From: a virus
Virus record (IMG/VR): IMGVR_UViG_3300014720_000001
Span: 140,622 to 204,621 of that record
DNA: 64,000 nucleotides
Strand: one strand, 5' to 3'
The notes beneath the pieces were generated by a model, which was not told the DNA's origin, did no database searches, and saw only the letters and a program-made list of their open reading frames with translations. Below, one piece after another: positions 50,977 through 58,558 of the stretch. The first letter of the stretch is position 1. The number at the start of each line of letters is the position of its first letter. Position numbers and translations under genes: made by a program.

Positions 50977-51208
50977 CGATTTGCTCCTCGTATACGCTGT
51001 CGTAGTTGTCCTCGTTGTCTGCGGTCAGACCTTCGTACTCGGCAAGGCACTCAGAACAAACAAGCCGGTTAACCCAGCGCTGCGCGTCCGAGACTTCAAT
51101 CTCTTTGTCGCACGCGGCGCACGGAATGATGGTGTCGTTCAGGTAGGCCAGCAGCTGCTCTTCGTCCAGCTCGGCCATGTCTTCGACTGTGGAATGGATG
51201 GACTGCAT
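50966..51208 (-). CDS. Small zinc-binding-type protein
   Basis: An 80-residue acidic protein with two cysteine pairs, C-A-A-C-D-K-E-I and V-C-S-E-C-L, probably holding one zinc ion. ATG at 51208 is preceded by GGAG at 6 bases; the ATG at 51220 has no ribosome site. Tail acidic (DNEDNYDSVYEEQ). No family name. Confidence 0.75.
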   Translation of the reverse strand: MQSIHSTVEDMAELDEEQLLAYLNDTIIPCAACDKEIEVSDAQRWVNRLVCSECLAEYEGLTADNEDNYDSVYEEQIDDA

Positions 51209-51227
51209 GGGCGTCTCCATATGAGAT

Positions 51228-51260
51228 GCCCGGGCGGTAGTTTTTGCCTACCGCCCGGGC
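51228..51260. terminator. 13-bp perfect hairpin, terminator-like without U-tract
   Basis: GCCCGGGCGGTAG at 51228-51240 is perfectly inverted at 51248-51260, with a 7-base loop. It lies between 51280-51921 and the next gene. No run of U follows on either strand, so it may stabilise or process mRNA rather than end it. Confidence 0.6.
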
Positions 51261-51279
51261 GAGGGGATTCTTTTAGATA

Positions 51280-51921
51280 TCAGTCAAGCACGCGGGCCAC
51301 AGTGTTGTCCCGGGCAATGGTGCGCTGGTACGTGATCCGATACGTTCCGGGCGGCAGCAGCCAGTCGCCATGCTCGGGATGCGTGACAGTGTTGGGCTTT
51401 TCCAGCCGGAAGATCGGGCCGGCAAACTCCAGCAAGGCGCGGGCGTCCTGACTGAACACGATACCTGTGCTGTTTGATGTGGCGGCGTTGAAGTTGCTGC
51501 GCCGGCGGATCTCCCACTCGGCGTTGTTCAGCTTGGTACGCCAGTCAGCGTCAGCCGACGTCAAGCCGTGCTGCTTCGCCAGATGCTGCCGCATGGTGTC
51601 GCTATCGCGGCCGACCGGCTGGTACACCGTCACGCCGTCGCCGTGTGCAAGGCAGTGTCGGCTGCCCTTGGTGTTACCCTCAGCAAGCTGCATGGGAAAG
51701 CTGGGCGTAGCCGGCTCGTACAGCATGGGCGCCTTGTCGACGTCGGGGATCAGCTGAATGTAAATATCGCCCTGCCGAACGGCGTCGCCAACGCTGGCGG
51801 CTTCCGGAAACTGCTGGGGCTGGTCGTTTTTGATCTGCTCGACAATATGCTGCGCAAGGCGTAGCGCCGCAACGGTCGGGTGCGTGGGGAGAGAAGGGGC
51901 GTCAAGAACTGCAGTGCTCAT
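51280..51921 (-). CDS. DUF6745-partner family protein
   Basis: A 213-residue protein. The pattern G-D-I-Y-I-Q-L-I-P, L-A-E-G-N-T-K-G-S-R-H-C-L, then H-P-E-H-G-D-W-L-L-P-P-G-T-Y-R-I-T-Y-Q-R matches a small beta-rich family that I associate with DUF6745 genes in bacterial chromosomes (the usual form is LAEGExTGHAH then HxEHxPIxLPPGxYRVxxQRE). Here it again stands next to the DUF6745-like gene, 9 bases downstream of it. Activity is unknown. Confidence 0.65.
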   Translation of the reverse strand: MSTAVLDAPSLPTHPTVAALRLAQHIVEQIKNDQPQQFPEAASVGDAVRQGDIYIQLIPDVDKAPMLYEPATPSFPMQLAEGNTKGSRHCLAHGDGVTVYQPVGRDSDTMRQHLAKQHGLTSADADWRTKLNNAEWEIRRRSNFNAATSNSTGIVFSQDARALLEFAGPIFRLEKPNTVTHPEHGDWLLPPGTYRITYQRTIARDNTVARVLD

Positions 51922-51930
51922 GTAAACCTT

Positions 51931-53370
51931 TCAGGAAGCGCCGACAACGCGAATAGGCGATGCGGCATAGGAAAGCGCAAGACTAGAACCAGAGTTAGCC
52001 ATCCAAGCCTGTGCTTCTGCGCATGAAGTAACGTCGCGCGGAACGCTCAGGAAATACTGCCGACCAGTAGACCGGCAGAACAACACCATACGATTAGGTC
52101 CAATCATGGCAGAGCTGTCATTAGCTTGCCGCGGCGGACCAACCAGCATCTCGACCGTGTTGTCGACGTCGTTACGCCGCTGATCGAGTACCGGGCAGTC
52201 TGCCTCTGCAATAAACTTTTCCCAGCCGTACTTTTCAATGGCCAGTCGCCGGGTTTCTTCGTTGCGGATCTGGAGAATCTGCGACGTGGTTAATTTGTGG
52301 GGCTCCATGACGATGCGCTTACCGCACTCGTCCATCTGGTGCCCGTCGTTAAACCACAGCCGCGTGCCGTCAGCCCACGACACAGCTGGGCCAGAAGCGT
52401 TATGCAGGTTGTCTTCGTCGTTCAGGCAAACCGTTGGCCGATCCGCGAGCACGATGCAAGACTTCTGGAACGTGACAAACGCCGTGCAGTGGTGAAACAC
52501 TTCGTGCTCCCACGTCATCTCCGGGTCGTCGATCTTCAGGATGCGACACAGAATCTCGGCGTCGGCGGCCTTTGGAATCATACCCAGAAACACAGAGCCG
52601 TTGTCTTCTTCCTGCGTTTGCATCAAGTCATTGATATCAATAGCCCGGCGCAGGCTGTTGCTGGCGTGCAGCGTCGTGTTGCTGTCCCAGATAATCTGCC
52701 CCACCACCGGACGCAGTGCAAGCTCTGCCTTTTGCGTTACGCTGGTTACGGGCCGACCATCCCAGCCGCGCGACGTTTGAGACACGCCTTCAATACCGTA
52801 GTGGTCGTACAGCATGGACCGAAGGATCGGTACAACGAGCGACGTGTCGTTAGACCGGTAGGCCAGCTCTACAGCGTTGCTCTGATTAAACACGCGACTG
52901 CGCCACCAGCGCCGGTTCAGGCCGGTCGTACTTGCCGCGCTGTGCTCACGCGTCAGATACTCTTCGTGAATGGCGCGCAGCCACGTACGGATAAATTCGT
53001 TTTTGTTGGCGTGCCACCACTTGTTGGTGTCGGAGTTCCACTTGGAGAGATTGTCTCTGCGCAACGCGGACAGAAAGCCGTCGTCAATATCCAGCGTCTT
53101 GCACAGTTCCGCGGCGTCCTTTTTGTTCATACGCCCGCGGACAACCGTCGTTGCAATCGCCAGCGCAGCGGGCGATTTGACGACATGAAACGTCACGTCT
53201 TGATGCTTGTTGCGGTCGTAGCGAACTGCGCCAATGCCGTTTTTGTAGCCGGCGCGCAGATACTCCTTGGCTTTCTCAATATTGGGCGTGCCCTCGGTAA
53301 GCGTGTGCACCCAGCGTTCAAGCGTATTGCGGACAATCGTGCGATTTGCTTTTGAGATTTTGGACTTCAT
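51931..53370 (-). CDS. DUF6745-like protein
   Basis: A 479-residue protein. The N-terminal ~250 residues are helical. The C-terminal ~200 follow the DUF6745 pattern: C-I-V-L-A-D-R-P, L-H-N-A-S-G-P-A-V-S-W-A-D-G near residue 345, L-T-T-S-Q-I-L-Q-I-R-N-E-E-T-R-R-L-A-I-E-K-Y-G-W near 390, and R-Q-Y-F-L-S-V-P-R-D-V-T-S-C-A-E-A-Q-A-W near 445. Known DUF6745 proteins are chromosomal with no known biochemical role. The gene overlaps the DUF3085-like stop by 4 bases and is followed by its usual partner, so the pair appears to have moved together. Confidence 0.7.
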   Translation of the reverse strand: MKSKISKANRTIVRNTLERWVHTLTEGTPNIEKAKEYLRAGYKNGIGAVRYDRNKHQDVTFHVVKSPAALAIATTVVRGRMNKKDAAELCKTLDIDDGFLSALRRDNLSKWNSDTNKWWHANKNEFIRTWLRAIHEEYLTREHSAASTTGLNRRWWRSRVFNQSNAVELAYRSNDTSLVVPILRSMLYDHYGIEGVSQTSRGWDGRPVTSVTQKAELALRPVVGQIIWDSNTTLHASNSLRRAIDINDLMQTQEEDNGSVFLGMIPKAADAEILCRILKIDDPEMTWEHEVFHHCTAFVTFQKSCIVLADRPTVCLNDEDNLHNASGPAVSWADGTRLWFNDGHQMDECGKRIVMEPHKLTTSQILQIRNEETRRLAIEKYGWEKFIAEADCPVLDQRRNDVDNTVEMLVGPPRQANDSSAMIGPNRMVLFCRSTGRQYFLSVPRDVTSCAEAQAWMANSGSSLALSYAASPIRVVGAS

Positions 53371-53825
53371 GTCAGGTTTACGTGGACGATCGGGTCAACA
53401 AAGCCACAGTCGATCATGTTGTTATTGATAACAATTTCGAACGTCTCGAACTGGTCGCAGGCGTCTTCCCAGCTTTTGGGAATTCGAATCACTTCTGCAA
53501 AATCGTCGCCGCCTACTAACTCGCGGCTATTGTCGTACCACTCGTCGTCTTCGTTCGGATTGCAGTACTGCGCGTAGACGACGTGCGAACCAGACTGCGC
53601 GGCGTCCAGATCTCGCGGAATGCCGTTGCTCATCAGGTAAATACCGCGGTCGTGCACGAACAGCAGACCCGGGCCGACTGGCGTGCGCTCGGTCGGCGGC
53701 GTCAGTCCGAGCTGTTCAAACTCGGCGTCCGTCATGTTTTCGTGCCCCATGTCAAACTCAGTGGCGGCACGGGCATGCACGATAATCCGCTTTAAATCAG
53801 CTGCTTTGAACCGGCAGATCGGCAT
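53367..53825 (-). CDS. DUF3085-like protein
   Basis: A 152-residue protein with the DUF3085 pattern: R-F-K-A-A-D-L-K-R-I-I-V-H-A-R-A, then H-D-R-G-I-Y-L-M-S-N-G-I-P, V-V-Y-A-Q-Y-C-N-P and V-G-G-D-D-F-A-E-V-I. Role unknown. It is immediately upstream of the DUF6745-like gene. Overlap with the upstream gene is 29 bases. Confidence 0.75.
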   Translation of the reverse strand: MPICRFKAADLKRIIVHARAATEFDMGHENMTDAEFEQLGLTPPTERTPVGPGLLFVHDRGIYLMSNGIPRDLDAAQSGSHVVYAQYCNPNEDDEWYDNSRELVGGDDFAEVIRIPKSWEDACDQFETFEIVINNNMIDCGFVDPIVHVNLT

Positions 53826-54024
53826 CTTTTAACTCCAGTACTACAAAACCGACGGGGTTGTATTTGGTCAGCCGGGCCGCGTCGGTTTCGGCTTCGGTTT
53901 TATCGGTGTATACCTGCCCGGGTGTTACCCCGGCGGCGGCACACGTCGGCCCGCGGTATGCCCACGGGGCTGTGGCGCCTTCAAACGCCCGCGACGACTT
54001 CATGATGATGTACTTGGTCGGCAT
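53797..54024 (-). CDS. Small hypothetical protein
   Basis: A 75-residue product (MPTKYIIMKSSRAFEGATAP) with a central T-D-K-T-E-A-E-T-D-A-A-R-L helix and an F-V-V-L-E-L strand. It resembles the small proteins that adjust to a target by a strand-helix-strand fold, but no family is recognised. Confidence 0.72.
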   Translation of the reverse strand: MPTKYIIMKSSRAFEGATAPWAYRGPTCAAAGVTPGQVYTDKTEAETDAARLTKYNPVGFVVLELKDADLPVQSS

Positions 54025-54379
54025 CAGCCAGCTCCTTCTCTAGGTTTTTACCGCGCCCAAACATCCACGCGTCGTTGTCGTTGGGCTTGATGCAGCGGAG
54101 CCAGTCAGCGAGGGTGGGTATGCGCCCAAGATCTTCGTTGACGTGCTGTTCGCCGATGTAGCGGACTGGCACAACGCGGCCGTCGCTGTTTGTGATCGTT
54201 TTGCCAAAGATCCTTTCTGATAAGAAAATACCTTCGGAGTGGTGCCGCAGCGCGCGGTGGCGAAAGTCGGCCATGTGCGCCTTGGATTCATCAAACCAGT
54301 CATGAATCGGCTGGTAGTCTTCTACGCAGCCGCCCCACTTGCGCACTGACGATAGCGCGTGGTGATAGGGATGGGCCAT
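53981..54379 (-). CDS. DUF6915-like protein
   Basis: A 132-residue protein with a strong pattern: M-A-H-P-Y-H-H-A-L-S-S-V-R-K-W-G-G, D-Y-Q-P-I-H-D-W-F-D-E-S-K-A-H, D-x-R-H-R-A-L-R-H-H, F-G-K-T-I-T-N-S-D-G-R-V-V-P-V-R and I-G-E-Q-H-V-x-E-D-L-G. This is the DUF6915 layout, common in phages and bacteria, with many histidines that could bind metal. Function unknown. Confidence 0.78.
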   Translation of the reverse strand: MAHPYHHALSSVRKWGGCVEDYQPIHDWFDESKAHMADFRHRALRHHSEGIFLSERIFGKTITNSDGRVVPVRYIGEQHVNEDLGRIPTLADWLRCIKPNDNDAWMFGRGKNLEKELADADQVHHHEVVAGV

Positions 54380-54380
54380 G

Positions 54381-54590
54381 TTACTCGTTTGTGTACATGT
54401 CTAAAGTCATTTGCAGGTCTTCGTGCGTAGCAGACCAATCGTGTTTGTCTTCAACTACAGACGCTGCATGCTCCCACGCGTCGTCGTCTTGTCGGCTAAA
54501 CTGCAGCGCGTCCCACCACGCCAAAATAATGCTTTTTACGCCGCGGCTTTTTGCGTCTTTGAGGTTTTCAATTGCATCGTCAATAGTCAT
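54381..54590 (-). CDS. Small conserved hypothetical protein
   Basis: A 69-residue protein: MTIDDAIENLKDAKSRGVKS, then I-I-L-A-W-W-D-A, D-D-D-A-W-E and V-E-D-K-H-D-W-S. Similar short proteins accompany the DUF6878/DUF6915 genes in bacteria. The ATG follows the upstream stop by one base (TGA-C-ATG); the ribosome site is weak. Confidence 0.7.
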   Translation of the reverse strand: MTIDDAIENLKDAKSRGVKSIILAWWDALQFSRQDDDAWEHAASVVEDKHDWSATHEDLQMTLDMYTNE

Positions 54591-54591
54591 G

Positions 54592-55038
54592 TCACCACTC
54601 TTGCCGGCTTGTGTTGGTTTCGACAATGCGCTCGTTGTGCACAAGCTTGACTTTGCTTTTGAGTACGTCGATTTCAATGTCGCCGTAACTGCCTTCGTTA
54701 ATCTCCCAGCCGCCGGGCAGCAGTTCAAAAAGCAGCTCGTAGAGCGCGTCGAGCTGTTCGGCCGTGATCAGCGGGTTAGGGTTGGCCCCTGTTGGAACAG
54801 CGTACATGCCTTTAAACTGCTCAAAGTACATGTAACGGCCGTTCGTATTTGAATCTATTGCGTCGCTATCGTGCGTTGTATACCTGTCTGCGAAACAGAA
54901 CCGGGTGTCAGACAGGTCGCCGGAATCGCCGCTATTGTCGTACGTTGTTAAAACGCGCGTGACGCCGATCGCTGCAAGCAGCGGGCAAAACTCTTTAATC
55001 TTTTCGGCCGGGGGAAGGATTTTTTTGGTCTTAGCCAT
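54592..55038 (-). CDS. DUF6878-like protein
   Basis: A 148-residue protein with the DUF6878 pattern: L-A-A-I-G-V-T-R-V-x-T-T-Y-D-x-S-G-D-S-G, L-Y-E-L-L-F-E-L-L-P-G-G-W-E-I-N-E-G-S-Y-G-D-I and V-K-L-V-H-N-E-R. No activity known. Three-base gap to the preceding gene. Confidence 0.72.
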   Translation of the reverse strand: MAKTKKILPPAEKIKEFCPLLAAIGVTRVLTTYDNSGDSGDLSDTRFCFADRYTTHDSDAIDSNTNGRYMYFEQFKGMYAVPTGANPNPLITAEQLDALYELLFELLPGGWEINEGSYGDIEIDVLKSKVKLVHNERIVETNTSRQEW

Positions 55039-55041
55039 ATG

Positions 55042-55545
55042 TCAGTAGGAGGCGTAAACGGTGCAGGGCTTTCCGGTTTGTCGTTCTTTCTCTTCTGCGA
55101 GCGCGACAAAATCTCTAAACGACTTGACCACGCGTTCGACGTGTTCGCTGTCTTCGCCGTATAGCCTACGCTGGCGTTCGCGCACTGCTTCTTCTACGGT
55201 CATAGGGCGCGTGTTGTCGCTCTGGATGCCGCCGCCGGATACGATTTCGGCGCCGGTGTCTTGAATCATACCGACGAGCATTTGCGCAAGCTGGTGACCT
55301 TCGCCAGTCATTGCGGGCTCAGTGACGTGCGTTAGCCGCTCGCGCATAATTTCAGCCGGGATCTGCGCGCGGCAGTCCTCAGCCTCGAATGCTTCGCGGA
55401 CAAGGATGCGGGTGGCGTACGGCCCGCCGTGATAGGCTTCGCGCAGGTAACCCACGTTGCCCGACGTGATGGAGAAACCAGTTGCCTGCGCGCTTTTCTC
55501 CTCTTCTTCCATTCCGTCCCATTCCAGATAGATATCAATACCCAT
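55042..55545 (-). CDS. Conserved hypothetical protein (GIDIYLEWDGM family)
   Basis: A 167-residue protein: M-G-I-D-I-Y-L-E-W-D-G-M, T-S-G-N-V-G-Y-L-R-E-A-Y-H-G-G-P-Y-A-T and a C-terminal R-D-F-V-A-L-A-E-E-K-E-R-Q-T-G-K-P-C. The conserved HGGPYAT motif recurs in related phage and chromosomal proteins. Role unknown. Confidence 0.77.
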   Translation of the reverse strand: MGIDIYLEWDGMEEEEKSAQATGFSITSGNVGYLREAYHGGPYATRILVREAFEAEDCRAQIPAEIMRERLTHVTEPAMTGEGHQLAQMLVGMIQDTGAEIVSGGGIQSDNTRPMTVEEAVRERQRRLYGEDSEHVERVVKSFRDFVALAEEKERQTGKPCTVYASY

Positions 55546-55775
55546 TACTTGCGTGCCTTTTGCTGCTTGAGTGCGGCGGTCCAGCCAGCTTTGTCGGTCT
55601 CGGCGGCCGCGATTGACGAGTTACTGCTTGTACCCAGCTTGACAATCTTTTTGTTGTCGCACTTACCGAGTCCGTCCGCAGTTAGCGCAATGCTCTCTGC
55701 CGTCTCGCGGTCCGGGGCCATAACTACGTATTGCGTGCTAGCACTCTGCGAAATGTCGATGTGGAAATAAGGCAT
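55545..55775 (-). CDS. Small hypothetical protein
   Basis: A 76-residue product from the ATG at 55775 (GGAG 6 bases upstream). MPYFHIDISQSASTQYVVMA at the start, then a helix (DRETAESIALTADGL) and a basic alanine/lysine tail. It is the first gene downstream of the hairpin at 55795-55828. No family recognised. Confidence 0.72.
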   Translation of the reverse strand: MPYFHIDISQSASTQYVVMAPDRETAESIALTADGLGKCDNKKIVKLGTSSNSSIAAAETDKAGWTAALKQQKARK

Positions 55776-55794
55776 GGTTGCTCCAGTTAAATGA

Positions 55795-55828
55795 GGAGGG
55801 CGCCGGGGCCGAAACCCCGACGCCCTCC
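55795..55828 (-). terminator. Terminator-like hairpin after the secreted protein gene
   Basis: Arms 55795-55808 and 55815-55828 pair over 13 of 14 bases, with one C-A mismatch and a 6-base loop. Reading leftwards it is followed by TCATTTAAC, a poor U-tract. It closes the one-gene unit of the cysteine-rich secreted protein. Confidence 0.55.
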
Positions 55829-55862
55829 ATGGCGTCAAAAGTCGTTACCTAGGACCGGTAGT

Positions 55863-56192
55863 TCACCGGCAGCCGCAGCTGCCGCGGCAGGCACGGCCGG
55901 CACGGACAACCCGCACCGGAGCCGCCACGACGCGCACGGGCACTTCGACCACAGCGCGAGTGACGGTACGCGTCCGCTCAACCGTGCGGCCGAACAGACC
56001 AGCGCGGCACGAGCTGCGGGACGAGCTTTCCGTGCAGCAGGTGCCTTCGGCGCAGGCCGTGGCGGGCTCCGCAGCGATAGCCGGCGCAGCCGGTACAGGC
56101 TGCTTTAGCACGCTCTGCGGCTCACCGGCATCGCCAGCGAAAGCAACGGACGAAACGAACGCCAGAACCACCGCAACAAAACAAGACTTCAT
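55863..56192 (-). CDS. Secreted cysteine-rich protein
   Basis: A 109-residue protein with a clear signal peptide (MKSCFVAVVLAFVSSVAFA, likely cut after AFA). The mature part is alanine/proline-rich, then T-C-C-T-E-S-S-S-R-S-S-C-R-A-G-L-F-G-R, a valine/arginine stretch (RTRTVTRAVVEVPVRVVAAP) and a C-terminal A-C-R-G-S-C-G-C-R. It is probably exported to the periplasm or outside. AAGGAG precedes the ATG. The gene stands alone between its own promoter and a terminator-like hairpin. Short secreted proteins of this style are common in planctomycete genomes. No enzymatic function is visible. Confidence 0.75.
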   Translation of the reverse strand: MKSCFVAVVLAFVSSVAFAGDAGEPQSVLKQPVPAAPAIAAEPATACAEGTCCTESSSRSSCRAGLFGRTVERTRTVTRAVVEVPVRVVAAPVRVVRAGRACRGSCGCR

Positions 56193-56221
56193 GTCAGTCT
56201 CCTTGAACTACCGAACGAATA

Positions 56222-56239
56222 CCGCGACACGCGTCGCGG
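56222..56239. repeat. 7-bp hairpin in the leader of the secreted protein gene
   Basis: CCGCGAC at 56222-56228 pairs with GTCGCGG at 56233-56239 around a 4-base loop. It lies between the promoter and the ribosome site and might stabilise or control the leader RNA. Confidence 0.6.
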
Positions 56240-56261
56240 CAACCCACTCGGCTACACTACT

Positions 56262-56289
56262 TGTATAACCGCGTAGGATTTGATTGCAA
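56262..56289 (-). promoter_or_regulatory. Candidate promoter of the secreted protein gene
   Basis: On the minus strand TTGCAA (56284-56289) and TATACA (56262-56267) are 16 bases apart. Both are fair sigma70-type hexamers and lie in a 146-base gap that carries no gene. It would make the gene at 55863-56192 an independent unit. Confidence 0.5.
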
Positions 56290-56316
56290 CCCCAAAAATC
56301 CACGTGGATTATGGGG
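56290..56316 (-). promoter_or_regulatory. Palindrome abutting the -35 box: operator or terminator
   Basis: AATCCACGTGGATT (56297-56310) is a perfect 14-base palindrome inside a larger CCCC/GGGG-flanked element. Reading leftwards its stem is followed by TTT and ends next to the -35 hexamer at 56289. It could be an operator for the promoter or a weak terminator of the upstream operon; sequence cannot decide. Confidence 0.45.
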
Positions 56317-56338
56317 AGTTTTGGCAAAATACGTAGCG

Positions 56339-56605
56339 CTATTCGCGAACTACGTGCACGTTGTACCAGCGCATTTTGTCGTTTAACCATTTCGCCTCGG
56401 CGGCGAGGGCGTCGGCTCGCGACTTAAACCCGTTGAACAGCGGACCGCCGACAGGCGCAAGATCCGCGATCCATTCGCCGGGTTTGGTCGCATCTGGTTC
56501 AACGTGGCTCGCGCGTTTGATATCCAATACGCCGAGCGCTTTCAAATCAATCTCTTCGCCGTAAAGGCACTGGGCTGCGCCGTTAGGCCGCACATAGATT
56601 TGCAT
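56339..56605 (-). CDS. Conserved hypothetical protein (RASHVEPD family)
   Basis: An 88-residue protein with a pattern found in phages and bacteria: L-Y-G-E-E-I-D-L-K-A-L-G, then R-A-S-H-V-E-P-D-A, E-W-I-A-D-L-A-P-V-G-G-P-L-F-N-G-F and R-A-D-A-L-A-A-E-A-K-W-L. No known activity. It ends the operon before the palindrome at 56290-56316. Confidence 0.8.
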   Translation of the reverse strand: MQIYVRPNGAAQCLYGEEIDLKALGVLDIKRASHVEPDATKPGEWIADLAPVGGPLFNGFKSRADALAAEAKWLNDKMRWYNVHVVRE

Positions 56606-56612
56606 GGGCGCC

Positions 56613-57611
56613 TCACATCGATATTAGACGGCGGGTCGGGACCAGTTCATTCATGTTTACAGGCGGCCGGGCGTTTGCGGCGGCTGGGGGTCGGTACAGG
56701 TTCTGCTGCCGCTGGTCTGCGCGCGACACATTAAACGCGTTGAACTGGTCGATCCGGTCGATAAACGTGTTGGCAAACAACGCCTGCTCATGTGTGTCAA
56801 GGCGCACGTATCGCCCGAGCGAGGAGTCGTGCTGCGGACGGAAAATGATATGACCACCAGCAACAACGCTGTGCCCGCAGAACGCGATGAGTGCGTTGAT
56901 CTGGTCTGAGTTTGCGATGATCGCGTAGTCAACGACTTTGAGTCGCGACAACTCAACAGTTGGGTCATCGTCATGACGCGAGTAGATTGACACTTGCATT
57001 AGCTTGCTGCCAATCACCTGTGCTTTTCCGGCTACTGTTATGAAACCGCGCAACGACGAACTACTTACCTGCGCCTCGCCGCCAATGTAGGACATGCCCT
57101 CTATCGCCACTTGAATCGCGATTGCTCGACCCGCAATTCCGCTCTGTCCGCGAACGGTGCAACTGACAACGCGCGCCGAGTCACGAACAAACGTTTCGTC
57201 GTAAAGATTGGTAGATCCTGACACCGAGCCGCCGTACACGCGCGCGTTGCTCCACAGCTGGGAATCTTCGCTGACGAGGCCGCGGCCGCTAACGATAGCG
57301 TTATTTCGCACCCGCACGTTGTCGCGCACGACAGCGTTTCCGCATACATGCGAGCGGTCCATGACGCTGACTCGGCCCTCTACGGTGGCGTTGTGGTACA
57401 CCTGCGCCCACTTAGTAACTAATACAGAATCAGCCACTTTTGCTGTGTCGGCTACCCAGCCGTTACCGTTTACATGTCGGTGCGCAAACACGCGACCGCG
57501 CCCGTCTTTGAAATCATGTTTGGACGCCCGCTTCTTTCTTGGTTTGACAGCGGGCGCCACGGCCGCCGGCGCGTCTAATACGCCGACGGCTTCGTCTTTC
57601 TGTTCCTCCAT
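56613..57611 (-). CDS. Left-handed beta-helix protein
   Basis: A 332-residue protein. ATG at 57611 lies 5 bases after GGAG and overlaps the previous stop. Residues ~60-220 are hexapeptide-like repeats (A-x-V-x-D-S-V-L-V, A-x-V-Y-H-N-A-T-V, S-x-V-C-G-N-A-V-V, V-R-N-N-A-I-V, L-W-S-N-A-R-V) that build a left-handed beta-helix as in YdcK-type phage and bacterial proteins. The N-terminus is basic with a KPRKKRASKHD stretch; the C-terminus is proline/arginine-rich. Acyltransferase catalysis is not indicated; a structural or binding role is more likely. Confidence 0.75.
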   Translation of the reverse strand: MEEQKDEAVGVLDAPAAVAPAVKPRKKRASKHDFKDGRGRVFAHRHVNGNGWVADTAKVADSVLVTKWAQVYHNATVEGRVSVMDRSHVCGNAVVRDNVRVRNNAIVSGRGLVSEDSQLWSNARVYGGSVSGSTNLYDETFVRDSARVVSCTVRGQSGIAGRAIAIQVAIEGMSYIGGEAQVSSSSLRGFITVAGKAQVIGSKLMQVSIYSRHDDDPTVELSRLKVVDYAIIANSDQINALIAFCGHSVVAGGHIIFRPQHDSSLGRYVRLDTHEQALFANTFIDRIDQFNAFNVSRADQRQQNLYRPPAAANARPPVNMNELVPTRRLISM

Positions 57612-58558
57612 CACGACTCCATAGGAAGGACACGACGCCGCGGGGCGTTCGTGATCAGGTTGTCCAGCGCGGTCTTGACCTCACCCATCTGGTGGGTCAG
57701 ATTCTGCCGCAAGTTGGTGTTTTTGCGCAGATCTTTCACGTCGACACCCGAAACAATGTCAGTCGCGCGCTGGATTAAGTTATCAAGCTGCGCATTGGAT
57801 CGAACGTTCATGCTGCGGAAGTTATCGTAGAACTCTTTGAAGTTCTCGATAGCCGACGCCTTGAACGTCTTCTTGGTACCATCCGGCTCATCTGTCAGTC
57901 GCTCGATCAGGTGCGAGATCATGTCTTGCAGCTGCTCGGCAAACGCGTTCTCGGCCATGACCACAGCGGTCTCGAACCGGTGCTGTACGCGCTGCTGCTC
58001 CTGCTGGTACAGCTCGGGATTGAACGTCATGAGATAGTTTGGCGGGTCAACCGGCGGGTACTCCCACCGCAGGTCAAACACGCCCTCCAGCGACGCCGGG
58101 TAGTCGCTCGGGTTGTATAAATCGCCCAGCTTTTCGCGGGCGGCGACCTTGATTGCTTCGTACTCCAGCTGCAGGTTTGCAGCAGCAGCCACTAGCTGTT
58201 CTTTGTATTCGCGCATCCGTTCCTCAAACGCGCCGATGTCGGACTGTTTGATGAGGCGAACGCCTTCCTGCGGATACGGCAGCGTCATGGAACGCCAGTA
58301 CGCCGAAGCCTGACTCTTGAGCGTGGTCAGTACGCGATAGGTCGTATTTTTTGTATCAATCAGGCGCTTAGACGCGGTGACCAGATCGGTAGCGGCGTGA
58401 AACGTGTCAGCTGCCTGCTTGGTCTGCGCGTCCGAAAGCTTGCGCTGCGTCCCTAGCCACGAGAACGACAGCTTGACCGCGCCCATCGTCTGGCGCAGCT
58501 CGCTAGCTGTCTGTTCAACTGTCGTGTTTTCTTCGGGCGTTGTGTCGGCTGTAGACAT
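57611..58558 (-). CDS. DUF3150-like protein
   Basis: A 315-residue mainly helical protein. A DUF3150-like core is visible: S-M-T-L-P-Y-P-Q-E-G-V-R-L-I near residue 90, a coiled helix of E-R-M-R-E-Y-K-E-Q-L, L-G-D-L-Y-N-P-S-D-Y-P near 145 and F-D-L-R-W-E-Y-P-P-V near 160. The family occurs in phages and in bacterial genomes near MoxR-type ATPases. Here the nearest AAA+ gene is the Ycf46-like one at 59223. Function unknown. Confidence 0.55.
   Translation of the reverse strand: MSTADTTPEENTTVEQTASELRQTMGAVKLSFSWLGTQRKLSDAQTKQAADTFHAATDLVTASKRLIDTKNTTYRVLTTLKSQASAYWRSMTLPYPQEGVRLIKQSDIGAFEERMREYKEQLVAAAANLQLEYEAIKVAAREKLGDLYNPSDYPASLEGVFDLRWEYPPVDPPNYLMTFNPELYQQEQQRVQHRFETAVVMAENAFAEQLQDMISHLIERLTDEPDGTKKTFKASAIENFKEFYDNFRSMNVRSNAQLDNLIQRATDIVSGVDVKDLRKNTNLRQNLTHQMGEVKTALDNLITNAPRRRVLPMES

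Noticed and set aside
52297-53355. 352-codon plus-strand open frame
   Set aside because: Antisense to the DUF6745-like gene, with no ribosome site and shadow composition.
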